Positions 54,574-63,261 of a DNA stretch of 64,000 nucleotides are shown in pieces. Source of the DNA: [Clostridium] colinum (lineage in GTDB: Bacteria; Bacillota; Clostridia; Lachnospirales; CAG-274); the NCBI RefSeq assembly GCF_940677205.1, contig NZ_OW712331.1, forward strand, positions 558,001 to 622,000, in the 5' to 3' direction. The notes under the pieces are model-generated. The model saw only the letters and a program-made list of their open reading frames with translations, searched no databases and was not told where the DNA came from. A program made the position numbers and the translations under genes. Within the stretch, counting starts at the first letter, position 1. Every line of letters begins with the position of its first letter.

Positions 54574-56703
54574 TTATTTAATTATTATATTTATATTTCC
54601 AGTATCAAATAATATTAAATCGGCTAATTTTTCTTTTTTATCTTTTGGGTCTATAATTTTTATATCTATAATTTTTTTATCTTTTATAATATTTTTAGCA
54701 AGTTCTTTATGTATAAAAATATTATATTTTTCTAAGCTATTTTTCCATATGTTAAATTTACAACCATTTTTCCAGTTAGAACAATAAAAGCTTTTACTAT
54801 TTTCTAAAATATCATTATTACATTGAGGGCATACGCCAAATTTTTCTAAAGATTTATATTTATTAGATTGTTTAAATTTATTGTTATCTTCATTATCAAA
54901 TACAATATTTATTTGTGCTTTTTTAGAATAGTCTACTAAAAAGTGAACATATCTATTTATACTATCCATAAATGTTTTAGGTTGCATAGTACCTTTTGAT
55001 ATAGAAGAAAGCCCTTTTTCCCATTTACCAGTTGTTTCTGGAGATTTTAGCTCTTTTGGAACAATTTCAATTAGTTTGATACCTTTATTTGTAGGTATTA
55101 AAGATTTACCTTTTCTTTTTACATAATTCATTTGTAACAAGCGTTCTATAATAGAGGCTCTTGTAGCAGGGGTTCCTAGTCCAGACTCTTTTAATTGTTC
55201 TTTTAAGTTTTCATCATCTACAAATCGTCCAGCATTTTCCATAGCCGAAAGTAGTGTAGCTTCATTATATGGGCTAGGTGGCTTAGTTTTCTTATTTAAT
55301 ATTTTGGAATTTTCATTAAAAACATTTACACCTTTTTTTACATTAGGTAAAATATCATTATCTTTTTTATCTTTTTCAACATTAAGTTTTGTAAAGCCTT
55401 CTTCTAATATAGTAGTACCTTTAGTTAAAAATAAATGTTCTTCTATTTCTGTTATAATTTTTGTTATATTATATACATAATTAGGATAAAAAACAGCAAT
55501 AAAACGTCTTACTATAAGGTCGTATACATTTTTTTCATCTTTCGATAAAGAAGATATATTTACAGTTAATGTAGGTATAATAGCATGGTGGTCTGTTATT
55601 TTGCTATTGTCAATTATACGTTTTGTTATAGGTAGTTTTTCAAGAGATAAAACATAGTCTAAAAAAGGTTTATATGTATTTAAAGTATTTAATTTATTAA
55701 GTATTGGTTTAATTTTAGCTTTCATATCTTCAGATAAATACCTACTATCTGTTCTAGGATATGTAATTAATTTTCTTTTTTCATACAAATCTTGAGCTAT
55801 AGATAAAGTTTTTTTAGCAGAATAAGAAAACTTTTTGTTACAATCTCTTTGTAGCTCTGTTAAATCATATAACAAAGGTGGTGGTTGTTTTTTAGTTTCA
55901 GTTTCTATATTTTTTACAATACCTTTTTTATCTTTTATATCTTTTAAAATATCATTTGCTTTATTTTTTTCAAATATTTTTGTTTCATTTTTCTTAGCTA
56001 TCCAAATACCTTTGTAACTTTGATTAGTTTCATCTAATGTTTTAAAATTAGCCTCTATTTCAAAATATTCAGTTACTTTAAAATTTTCTATTTCTTTATG
56101 TTTTTCTACTAATATAGCTAAAGTAGGGGTCTGAACACGACCAATAGATAGTAGGGTGTTAAATTTTAAAGTAAAAGCTCTAGATGCGTTTATACCAACT
56201 AACCAATCTGCCTCAGACCTACACTTTGCAGAATAATAAAGATTGTCATATTCTTTACCATCTTTTAAATTTTCAAAGCCTTCTTTTATAGCTTCATCAG
56301 TCATACTAGATATCCATAATCTTTTAAAAGGCTTTTTACATTTTGTTATTTCATATATATATCTAAAAATAAGTTCACCTTCACGCCCACTATCCGTTGC
56401 ACATATGAGGCTTTCTACACTATTTGTATTTATAAGATTAGATAAAATTTTTAATTGTTTTTTAGTGTTATTTATAGCTTTAATTTTTATTTTAGTAGGT
56501 ATAATAGGTAAAGTGTTTACACTCCATTTTTTTAAGCTTTTATCATATTCTTCTGGGTCACAAAGGGTAACAAGATGACCAATAGCCCAAGATATAATAT
56601 AAGTATCGTTATAAAAATAGCCTTCACCTTTTTTACTACATTTTAAAACTTTTGCAATATCTTTTGCAACAGAAGGTTTTTCGGCTATAATTAGATGTTT
56701 CAT
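54574..56703 (-). CDS. topB: DNA topoisomerase III
   Basis: This 709-residue type IA topoisomerase has the N-terminal Toprim domain (LIIAEKPSVAKDIAKVL and DSGREGELIF with the acidic metal site), a catalytic domain with active-site Tyr in ITYPRTDSRYL, and a C-terminal region with one zinc-ribbon-like motif (CPQCNNDILENSKSFYCSNWKNGC). It decatenates and relaxes negatively supercoiled DNA and resolves recombination intermediates, fitting its place before radA. Topoisomerase III is sometimes on mobile elements, but length, context and codon use here look chromosomal. Confidence 0.95.
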   Translation of the reverse strand: MKHLIIAEKPSVAKDIAKVLKCSKKGEGYFYNDTYIISWAIGHLVTLCDPEEYDKSLKKWSVNTLPIIPTKIKIKAINNTKKQLKILSNLINTNSVESLICATDSGREGELIFRYIYEITKCKKPFKRLWISSMTDEAIKEGFENLKDGKEYDNLYYSAKCRSEADWLVGINASRAFTLKFNTLLSIGRVQTPTLAILVEKHKEIENFKVTEYFEIEANFKTLDETNQSYKGIWIAKKNETKIFEKNKANDILKDIKDKKGIVKNIETETKKQPPPLLYDLTELQRDCNKKFSYSAKKTLSIAQDLYEKRKLITYPRTDSRYLSEDMKAKIKPILNKLNTLNTYKPFLDYVLSLEKLPITKRIIDNSKITDHHAIIPTLTVNISSLSKDEKNVYDLIVRRFIAVFYPNYVYNITKIITEIEEHLFLTKGTTILEEGFTKLNVEKDKKDNDILPNVKKGVNVFNENSKILNKKTKPPSPYNEATLLSAMENAGRFVDDENLKEQLKESGLGTPATRASIIERLLQMNYVKRKGKSLIPTNKGIKLIEIVPKELKSPETTGKWEKGLSSISKGTMQPKTFMDSINRYVHFLVDYSKKAQINIVFDNEDNNKFKQSNKYKSLEKFGVCPQCNNDILENSKSFYCSNWKNGCKFNIWKNSLEKYNIFIHKELAKNIIKDKKIIDIKIIDPKDKKEKLADLILFDTGNINIIIK

Positions 56704-56737
56704 ATTAGTTCTCCTTATATTTAAAGTAACATAAATA

Positions 56738-57898
56738 TTATTTTAAGGTTGTTAAGAAATTTTTTATTCTAAAAAGAGCTTCTTTTATTTTTTCTATTGA
56801 ATAGGCATAAGAGCATCTAATATAACCTTCGCCACATTCACCAAAGGCCGTGCCTGGAACAACTGCCACCTTTTGTTCATAAACAAGACGTTCACAAAAT
56901 TCTTGAGAAGATAAACCAGTAGATTTTATACAAGGAAAAACATAAAAAGCACCTAAAGCCTCAAAACAATCTAAGCCCATTTCTCTAAATCCATTTAATA
57001 TAAACTTTCTTCTCATATTATATTCTTTACGCATTTTATTTACGTTATCAATACAAGAAGTTAAAGCTTCTAATCCAGCATATTGGCTCATAGTAGGAGC
57101 ACACATTATAACATATTGATGTATTTTTGTCATAGCAGATATAATATCTTTAGGACCAACGGCAAATCCAAGACGCCAACCAGTCATAGCAAATGATTTT
57201 GAAAATCCATTTAATACAACTGTTTTTTCATACATACCTTCAAATTGAGATATAGAAATATGTTTTTTATTTTCATAAGTAAGCTCTGAGTATATTTCAT
57301 CACTAATAACTAAAATATTTTTATCTTTTAAAATATTAGCTATTTTTTCTAAATCATCTTTTTCCATAATAGCACCAGTAGGATTGTTAGGATAAGACAT
57401 AATGATAGCTTTTGTTTTATTAGATAATTTTGATAAAATATCTTCAGGTGTTAACTTAAAGTTATTTTCTGATTTAGTGTTTATAACAATAGGTATACCT
57501 CCACACATAGTTATACAAGGTTTGTAAGAAACAAATGAAGGTTCTACCACTAATACTTCATCTTCTGGGCATATTACAGCTCTAAGCGCAAGGTCTATAC
57601 CTTCGCTAGCACCAACAGTAACCAAAACTTGAGTTTTAGGACAATAATTAACATTTATTGTATTTTTCATGTATTTAGAAATTTCTTCTCTAAGCTCTAT
57701 CATACCAGCATTAGATGTATACGTAGTTTTGCCTTGTTCTAGAGTATATATAGCTTTTTCTGTACAAGTCCAAGGAGTGTTAAAATCGGGTTCTCCCACA
57801 CCAAGAGAAATAACTCCTTCAACTTCACTTGCTATATCAAAAAATTTTCTAATACCAGAATAAGGTATATCTTGTATACGTTTAGATACTAAACTCAA
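56738..57898 (-). CDS. PLP-dependent aminotransferase, class I/II (PatA-like)
   Basis: This 386-residue fold-type I aminotransferase has ISLGVGEPDFNTP near the N-terminus, the YPNNPTGAI PLP-stacking segment, the VISDEIYSEL Asp/Tyr motif, the PLP-lysine in LNGFSKSFAMTGWRLG, and the RCSYA substrate-carboxylate Arg near the C-terminus. It belongs with aspartate/aromatic/PatA aminotransferases; substrate is not determinable from sequence. The start is TTG 57898, whose bases overlap the Lrp stop (TTGA), so translation is coupled. Lrp just upstream may regulate it. Confidence 0.92.
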   Translation of the reverse strand: MSLVSKRIQDIPYSGIRKFFDIASEVEGVISLGVGEPDFNTPWTCTEKAIYTLEQGKTTYTSNAGMIELREEISKYMKNTINVNYCPKTQVLVTVGASEGIDLALRAVICPEDEVLVVEPSFVSYKPCITMCGGIPIVINTKSENNFKLTPEDILSKLSNKTKAIIMSYPNNPTGAIMEKDDLEKIANILKDKNILVISDEIYSELTYENKKHISISQFEGMYEKTVVLNGFSKSFAMTGWRLGFAVGPKDIISAMTKIHQYVIMCAPTMSQYAGLEALTSCIDNVNKMRKEYNMRRKFILNGFREMGLDCFEALGAFYVFPCIKSTGLSSQEFCERLVYEQKVAVVPGTAFGECGEGYIRCSYAYSIEKIKEALFRIKNFLTTLK

Positions 57899-58386
57899 GG
57901 TGTTACAATAATCCTTTCATCATTTGGTGTGTTTTCATCTATTATAACCCCGTGGTCTTTATATTTTTTTAATACAAAATGAGTAGATGTACTAATTATA
58001 CAGTCTAATGTAGCTAATTTACTAGATACAAAAGAGGATATATCTTTAATATTTTTACCTTCTACAACTATTAATAAATCAAATGTACCAGACATAAGAT
58101 AAAGAGATTTAACTTCGTCAAAGCTATATATTCTTTTGGCAATTTTATCAAATCCTTGTTCTCTTTGAGGAGTTACTTTAACTTCTATTAAAGAGGTAAT
58201 ATAATCGCCTTCTTTATCTGTTTTGTCCCAGTTTATTAATGTTGTATAGCCACATATTGTTTTATTATTTTCTAATTTTTTTACCGTTTTTTCAATGTTT
58301 TCTTCTGTTGTACCTAGCATATTTGATATATCTTTAAAAGAAATTCGGCTATTTTTTTCTAATATTTCTAGTATGTCTTTTTCCAT
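57895..58386 (-). CDS. Lrp/AsnC family transcriptional regulator
   Basis: This 163-residue protein has an N-terminal winged helix-turn-helix (about 1-55, ISFKDISNMLGTTEENIEKTVKKLENN) and a C-terminal RAM domain (about 68-145) with SLIEVKVTPQREQGFDKIA and the VVEG ligand-loop. Lrp-type regulators form octamers and respond to amino acids. It is translationally coupled to the aminotransferase gene, suggesting it regulates or senses that enzyme's substrate, and follows degV by 11 bp. Confidence 0.92.
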   Translation of the reverse strand: MEKDILEILEKNSRISFKDISNMLGTTEENIEKTVKKLENNKTICGYTTLINWDKTDKEGDYITSLIEVKVTPQREQGFDKIAKRIYSFDEVKSLYLMSGTFDLLIVVEGKNIKDISSFVSSKLATLDCIISTSTHFVLKKYKDHGVIIDENTPNDERIIVTP

Positions 58387-58397
58387 AAAATTTCCCC

Positions 58398-59273
58398 TTA
58401 TGCATCATATTTTTTTATAAATCCAACACCAATAGCAGTAGCACCAGTATGAGCTCCTATAGTAACACCAATATCAAATATAGGGTAAGTTAAATTAATA
58501 TTATATTTTTCATTTAATGATTTTTCTAGTTCTATAGCTTCATCTTCACAATGAGCATGAGCTATTGCTATTTGATATTTATCTAAATTATTATCCATAT
58601 ATTCATCAAAAATTTTAAGCACTTCTGAAAGAGATTTTTTTCTTCCACGTACTTTAGAATGAGGTTCTAAAACACCATCTTTTAATAATAAAATAGGCTT
58701 TATGTTAAGAAGATTACCAGCAAGGGCAGAAGCTTTGCCTATTCTACCGCCTTTTTGTAAATGTTCTAAGCTATCTATGGTAAATATTATTATTCCTTCG
58801 TGTTTTAATTGTTCCATTTTTTCATAAGTTTCTTGTAAAGAATATCCAGCTTTTTGCATTTTTGAAGCTTCTATTACTAATAAACCTTGTGCTACAGTAG
58901 CTTTTTTAGAGTCTATTACTAGTATTTTTCTTTCTGGGTAGTCTTCTAACATTATATTTGCAGCATTAACAGCACTTTGATAAGACCCGCTAAGCTCTGA
59001 ACATAATGTAAAACATAAAATATCAAGGCCATCATCTAAATATTTTTTAAAATGTGAACAATAATCTTCCATAGAAGGAAGAGAAGTTTTTGGTATTATT
59101 TTTTCAGAAACAACTTTTTCATAAAAGTCATTTATACTTATATCTATATTTTCTCTTAAATAATTTTCTTTATCAAAAGATACATAAAAAGGTACTATGT
59201 TTATATTATACTCTTGTTTTAGAGTTTCTGGTAAATCACAAGAACTATCTGATAAAATAATGAAATTTGACAT
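58398..59273 (-). CDS. DegV family fatty-acid-binding protein
   Basis: This 291-residue protein has the DegV features: N-terminal ILSDSSCDLPE, the conserved TSLPSMEDY, SGSYQSA and VIDSKKATVAQGLL segments, LEHLQKGGRIGKASALAG, and the C-terminal GVTIGAHTGATAIGVGF. DegV (FakB-like) proteins bind a fatty acid and present it to the kinase FakA for use in phospholipids. No fakA gene is in the window. It is first in the degV-lrp-patA-topB-radA run, with a near-consensus promoter at 59304-59332 and SD AGGAGG. Confidence 0.92.
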   Translation of the reverse strand: MSNFIILSDSSCDLPETLKQEYNINIVPFYVSFDKENYLRENIDISINDFYEKVVSEKIIPKTSLPSMEDYCSHFKKYLDDGLDILCFTLCSELSGSYQSAVNAANIMLEDYPERKILVIDSKKATVAQGLLVIEASKMQKAGYSLQETYEKMEQLKHEGIIIFTIDSLEHLQKGGRIGKASALAGNLLNIKPILLLKDGVLEPHSKVRGRKKSLSEVLKIFDEYMDNNLDKYQIAIAHAHCEDEAIELEKSLNEKYNINLTYPIFDIGVTIGAHTGATAIGVGFIKKYDA

Positions 59274-59303
59274 ATAAACCTCCTAAAAAATAATTATAAT
59301 AAC

Positions 59304-59332
59304 ATTTTAAGTATATGTATAAATAATGTCAA
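59304..59332 (-). promoter_or_regulatory. Promoter of the degV operon
   Basis: On the minus strand a perfect TTGACA (59332-59327), 17 bp, TAAAAT (59309-59304), 31 bp before the degV start. Confidence 0.7.
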
Positions 59333-59367
59333 TATATATATTTATTAAATTTATGTTAATATAATTA

Positions 59368-59394
59368 AAGAAAACGCAAGAAAATACAAGAAAA
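59368..59394. repeat. Phased A-rich words (10-bp period)
   Basis: AAGAAAA recurs at 59368, 59378 and 59388, one helical turn apart. Such phased A-tracts usually bend DNA. They lie between the two divergent promoters. Confidence 0.5.
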
Positions 59395-59455
59395 TGTTTA
59401 AAAATTTAAGATATAAAAAATATAAAATAATAAATAATAATGGATAAAATAAATA

Positions 59456-59574
59456 AAAAGCCTTAAAAATATACATTTTACAAAAAATATATTAAAAAAT
59501 TTAATTATTTTTTGTATGTATAAAAAGATAAAAAATAGCTAAATATCTTAAAAATAGTTTAATTTAAGGCTTTT
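59456..59574. other. Folded inverted-repeat element, possible structured RNA
   Basis: The outer stem AAAAGCCTTAAA / TTTAAGGCTTTT (59456-59467 / 59563-59574, 12 bp) encloses a long bulged hairpin: ATACAT/ATGTAT (59471-59476 / 59516-59521), ACAAAAAATA/TATTTTTTGT (59480-59489 / 59506-59515) and ATTAAA/TTTAAT (59491-59496 / 59500-59505). A smaller AAGATA/TATCTT hairpin (59525-59530 / 59544-59549) also lies inside. Confidence 0.55.
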
Positions 59575-59590
59575 AATTATAATAATTGTA

Positions 59591-59599
59591 TGATATAAT
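59591..59599 (+). promoter_or_regulatory. Extended -10 promoter of the corC-type gene
   Basis: TGA followed by a perfect TATAAT (59594-59599) gives an extended -10; the -35 region is poor. The start codon is 65 bp downstream. Confidence 0.55.
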
Positions 59600-59664
59600 G
59601 TTAATAATTTTTTAATAATAAATTATTAAAAATATTATACTAAAATTTAGGAGTGTGATTTTAT

Positions 59665-60921
59665 TTGGATCCTGCCAGTTTTCAAATTATAATCTTAATT
59701 ATTTTAATAGTTTTATCATCATTTTTTTCTATGTCAGAAACAGCACTTACATCTATTAGTAAAATAAGACTTAGAACTATGGTTGATGAAAATGTAAAAA
59801 ATGCTAAACTTATACAAAATGTTTTAAAAGAACCAGGTAAGCTTTTAAGTGCAATATTAATAGGAAACAATTTAGTTAATATTGGAGCTTCATCTCTTGC
59901 TACATCTCTTGCAATAGACAAATGGGGGAGTAAAGGTGTTGGGATAGCAACAGGGCTTCTTACTATTATAATTCTTATATTTGGGGAGATTACACCAAAA
60001 ACTTTTGCAACAAAAAATGCTGAAAAAATTTCTCTTTTAGTTATAAAAATTATTAAAGGTTGTATGGTAGTGTTTACACCAATAATATTTGTGTTAAATA
60101 TTATTACAGGTGCTTTATTAAGAATTTTAGGTGTTAAAGAGGAAGATAAAACACCAACTATTACAGAATCGGAGCTTTTAACAATGGTTAATGTTAGCCA
60201 CGAAGAGGGAGTTTTGGAAATAGACGAAAGAGAAATGATTAATAATGTTGTTTATTTTGCAAATAGTGATGCTCAAGATGTAATGGTACCTAGAACAGAT
60301 ATTATAGCTATTAATGTAGAGGCTACATATGAAGAACTTACAACATTATTTAAAGAAGAAACTTGTTCAAGAATGCCAGTTTATGAAGAATCTATAGATA
60401 ATATAGTAGGGATTATATCTTTAAAAGATTTGTTATTTATAGACAAGTCTAAAGAGTTTAGCATAAAAGATTATATGAGAGAACCATTTTTTACTTATGA
60501 ATCTAAATGTTTAAAAGAACTTTTTGCCGAGATGCGTATAAATAGAATAGCAATGGCTATAATTTTAGACGAATATGGTGGAACCTCAGGCATAGTTACA
60601 TTAGAAGATATGCTTGAAGAAATAGTAGGAGACCTTGCAGATGAATATGATGAACACGATGAAGAAATAAAGATTATAAAAGAAGATGAGTATATTGTTG
60701 AAGGGGCTACAAAAATAGAAGATGTAAATGATATGCTTGGTACAGATTTTAAATCTGAAGATTTTGATTCTATAGGAGGTTTTGTCATAGAAACTTTAGG
60801 TAAGTTTCCAGATAAAGGTGATACTATAAAAAGTGGTAATGTTAAATTTATCATTGAAGAAATAGAAAAAAATAGAATAGAAAAACTTAGGATACTAACA
60901 GACGTTAAAGATATGGACTAA
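59665..60921 (+). CDS. CNNM/CorC family transporter (HlyC/CorC-like, CBS domains)
   Basis: This 418-residue protein has an N-terminal DUF21/CNNM membrane domain with about four TMs (1-180; SSFFSMSETALTSISK, LIGNNLVNIGASSLAT, LIFGEITPKTFATKNAEKIS), a CBS pair (about 210-330; VPRTDIIAINV, DEYGGTSGIVTLEDMLEEIVG) and a C-terminal CorC/HlyC domain. Members export Mg2+ or Co2+ or regulate such transport; the name hemolysin is historical. Start TTG 59665, SD AGGAGTG, T-rich spacer. I checked the leader for an M-box Mg2+ riboswitch and saw no recognisable match. Confidence 0.92.
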   Translation: MDPASFQIIILIILIVLSSFFSMSETALTSISKIRLRTMVDENVKNAKLIQNVLKEPGKLLSAILIGNNLVNIGASSLATSLAIDKWGSKGVGIATGLLTIIILIFGEITPKTFATKNAEKISLLVIKIIKGCMVVFTPIIFVLNIITGALLRILGVKEEDKTPTITESELLTMVNVSHEEGVLEIDEREMINNVVYFANSDAQDVMVPRTDIIAINVEATYEELTTLFKEETCSRMPVYEESIDNIVGIISLKDLLFIDKSKEFSIKDYMREPFFTYESKCLKELFAEMRINRIAMAIILDEYGGTSGIVTLEDMLEEIVGDLADEYDEHDEEIKIIKEDEYIVEGATKIEDVNDMLGTDFKSEDFDSIGGFVIETLGKFPDKGDTIKSGNVKFIIEEIEKNRIEKLRILTDVKDMD

Positions 60922-60930
60922 ACAAAAAAT

Positions 60931-60976
60931 AAAAAGGTATAAAAGATATAATAAATTATATTTTTATACCTTTTTT
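60931..60976. terminator. Bidirectional terminator between the corC-type gene and manA
   Basis: AAAAAGGTATAAAA (60931-60944) pairs with 60962-60975 across a 17-nt loop; A- and T-runs on the two sides serve both convergent genes. Confidence 0.8.
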
Positions 60977-60982
60977 ATGTTA

Positions 60983-61933
60983 TTATAAAGTAGATAATAT
61001 AGCTTTACATTTACCAGCTATAGTATAATTTCCATAGCTTGCAGGGATAAAAATAGATTCACCTTTTTTTATGTTTAAACTATCTTTTCCAGATATAATA
61101 CAATTACCATCTAAAATAGTAATACAATGGAAAGAGGTTTCATCACAGTTTAAATTAACTTGTGTTTTAATATCTAATAAATCTACATTGAAATATTCAC
61201 AGGTAGAAAGATTACCTTTTTTATAGCCATCAAATTCATTTAAAGTGTATTGTTTTTTTGGATTTTCAACACTTTCTAATTTAGTTACATCTAGTGCTTT
61301 ATCAATATGAAGCTCTCTAGCTTTGCCGTCTGCTCCAATACGTCCAAAATCATATATTCTATAAGTTACATTAGAGCGTTGTTGTATTTCTGCAATAACT
61401 ATTCCCTTACCAATAGCGTGCATTGTGCCTGGAGTAATGAAAAAAACATCACCAGCTTTTACATTTACTTCATTAACTAAGTTTTCTAAAGTATTTTCTT
61501 CTATTGCCTTTTTAAATTCTTCTTTACTAATATTATTTTTAAATCCATAAATTAGCTTAGCATCAGGCTCGGCTTCTATAATATACCACATTTCAGTTTT
61601 ACCAAAGTCATTTTCATTTTTTAAAGCATAATCATTATCAGGATGTACTTGTATTGACAAGGCATCTTTTGCATCAATAAATTTGATTAAAATAGGTATA
61701 TCTTTATCTAAAGGACATTTATTACCTAATACTTTTTTTCTATATGTTTCTATATAAGAAAGAAGAGTTTGACCTTTATATTCTCCACTGCCAATTATTG
61801 TAAGACCATCTTTATGTGTAGAAAGCTCCCAGCTTTCTGCCACTTTATCCAAATCACAATTTTTGTCATACATTGTTTTTAACTTTGTACCACCCCAAAG
61901 ATAATCCTTAAAACTTGGTTGTAATTTAAACAT
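60983..61933 (-). CDS. manA: Mannose-6-phosphate isomerase, class I
   Basis: This 316-residue cupin-fold zinc enzyme interconverts mannose-6-phosphate and fructose-6-phosphate. It has the zinc-site segment LSIQVHPDN, KTEMWYIIEAEPDA, the TPGTMHAIGKGIVIAEIQQ block and SNVTYRIYDFGR with the catalytic Arg. The short length (about 315) is that of the Firmicute ManA/Pmi subtype. It stands alone, convergent with the corC-type gene, with SD AGGTG. With pgcA it supplies sugar phosphates for glycans or allows mannose use. Confidence 0.95.
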   Translation of the reverse strand: MFKLQPSFKDYLWGGTKLKTMYDKNCDLDKVAESWELSTHKDGLTIIGSGEYKGQTLLSYIETYRKKVLGNKCPLDKDIPILIKFIDAKDALSIQVHPDNDYALKNENDFGKTEMWYIIEAEPDAKLIYGFKNNISKEEFKKAIEENTLENLVNEVNVKAGDVFFITPGTMHAIGKGIVIAEIQQRSNVTYRIYDFGRIGADGKARELHIDKALDVTKLESVENPKKQYTLNEFDGYKKGNLSTCEYFNVDLLDIKTQVNLNCDETSFHCITILDGNCIISGKDSLNIKKGESIFIPASYGNYTIAGKCKAILSTL

Positions 61934-62033
61934 TAATAATCACCTCTATAAATATTTTATATTTTAATTATAAATTAGTTAAAATAAGGTGTAAATATAA
62001 AAATTTATAATATAGTGAAATAATTATAGAATA

Positions 62034-62062
62034 TTGATATAAATTTATTTATTTGCTACAAT
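62034..62062 (+). promoter_or_regulatory. Predicted promoter of rsgA copy 2
   Basis: TTGATA (62034-62039), 17 bp, TACAAT (62057-62062), 47 bp before the ATG at 62110. Confidence 0.5.
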
Positions 62063-62109
62063 AATATTTAAATATTATATATTATAAGTCCAAATTTGGA
62101 GGAAAATAA

Positions 62110-63150
62110 ATGCAATCATATTTAGAAATAATTAAAAAAGAGCTAAAAGGACAAGAAATTTTAGGAAGAATATCCGCTCAGTATAGAGATATATATAAAG
62201 TTATAGTTAATGATAATGAAATACTTGCAAAAGTATCTGGAAAATTTATTTATAATAGTTATAGTAAAGAAGATTATCCAGTAGTTGGAGATTATGTTTT
62301 ATTAGATAGAGATAATGACACTAAAGGAAATGCTATAATCGAAAAAATATTTGAAAGAAAAACAGTATTTAAAAGGAAAGATATTAATAACGGGCAAAAT
62401 GAAATATTAGCATCTAATATAGATTATATATTTGTCTGTATGGCTTTAAATAATGATTTTAATTTAAGAAGGCTTGAAAGGTATATTACAGTATGTTATG
62501 AAAGTGGAGCGACGCCAGTTGTTATATTAACAAAGTCAGACTTATGTGATGATATAGAAAGTAAAGTATTTGAAGTAGAAAATATTGCAATAGGTATAGA
62601 TATTCTAGTAGTATCTAATCTAGATAAATCATGTATAAAAGATATTTTTAATTATTTAAAATGTGGTATTACAGGGTGCTTTGTAGGGTCTTCTGGTGTA
62701 GGTAAATCTACATTAATTAATAATTTATTAGGAGAAGTTAAATTAGAAACTAATGGTATTAGAAATGATGATAAAGGGCGACATACTACTACAAGAAGAG
62801 AAATGTTTACATTAAAAAATGGAAGTATTGTTATAGATACACCAGGTATGAGAGAATTGTCTGTAGATTCTGAAAATATTGATAAAACTTTTTTAGATAT
62901 ATCTGAATTAGAAAAATTATGTAAATTTTCTGATTGTACACATACTAATGAACCTAAATGTGCAATAAGAGAGGCACTAGAAAATGGAACTTTATGCTAT
63001 AAAAGATATAATAATTATTTAAAATTAAAAGAAGAAAGTAAATATATAAACCTTAATTTTAAAGAAATAGAAAAAGAAAAGATTAAGAAAATGTTTGGAA
63101 GTAAATCCGAATATAAAAATGCTATAAGACATATAAAAAATAAAAGATAA
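62110..63150 (+). CDS. rsgA2: Ribosome small-subunit-dependent GTPase RsgA (copy 2)
   Basis: This 346-residue circularly permuted GTPase is clearly different from the 287-residue copy at 9541. It has a longer N-terminal OB region (about 1-95), G4 TKSD near 138, P-loop GSSGVGKST near 196, G3 DTPGM near 253, the zinc motif CKFSDCTHTNEPKC near 276, and a Lys-rich C-terminal helix. It is monocistronic with its own promoter and SD GGAGG. Possibly specialised for a growth condition or a different 30S assembly step; that is inference. Sequence divergence and length argue against a recent tandem duplication. Confidence 0.94.
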   Translation: MQSYLEIIKKELKGQEILGRISAQYRDIYKVIVNDNEILAKVSGKFIYNSYSKEDYPVVGDYVLLDRDNDTKGNAIIEKIFERKTVFKRKDINNGQNEILASNIDYIFVCMALNNDFNLRRLERYITVCYESGATPVVILTKSDLCDDIESKVFEVENIAIGIDILVVSNLDKSCIKDIFNYLKCGITGCFVGSSGVGKSTLINNLLGEVKLETNGIRNDDKGRHTTTRREMFTLKNGSIVIDTPGMRELSVDSENIDKTFLDISELEKLCKFSDCTHTNEPKCAIREALENGTLCYKRYNNYLKLKEESKYINLNFKEIEKEKIKKMFGSKSEYKNAIRHIKNKR

Positions 63151-63184
63151 TTTTTTATTTTTTATATAAAATTTAATATTTAAA

Positions 63185-63218
63185 TTACCCCCAATTATTT
63201 AATTATAATTGGGGGTAA
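63185..63218. terminator. GC-cored hairpin between rsgA2 and the FMN-binding-like gene
   Basis: TTACCCCCAATTAT and ATAATTGGGGGTAA (63185-63198 / 63205-63218) form a perfect 14-bp stem with a TTAATT loop between convergent genes. It lacks a T run on either side, so termination is likely from position but not proved. Confidence 0.6.
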
Positions 63219-63261
63219 AATGTTATCAGACTGTAGACTAAATATTTTAGCAGTAGTTTTT

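Larger units (their letters stand above)
59274..59664. other. Divergent intergenic region degV / corC-type gene
   Basis: It holds, in order: the degV promoter (59304-59332, minus), three copies of an AAGAAAA word at 10-bp steps (59368-59394), a folded inverted-repeat element (59456-59574), and a -10 for the corC-type gene (59594-59599). No ORF with an SD is visible. Confidence 0.7.

Noticed and set aside
54574-56703. topB as a mobile-element topoisomerase
   Set aside because: It sits tightly between patA and radA on the same strand, with no conjugation or partition genes nearby, so it reads as chromosomal.
59368-59394. Short regularly spaced repeats as a CRISPR array
   Set aside because: Units are only 7 bases on a 10-base period, with no spacers of CRISPR size and no cas genes.
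59600-59664. M-box magnesium riboswitch before the corC-type gene
   Set aside because: The leader from the predicted start site is only about 58 bases and shows none of the conserved M-box core; the nearby folded element does not resemble it.
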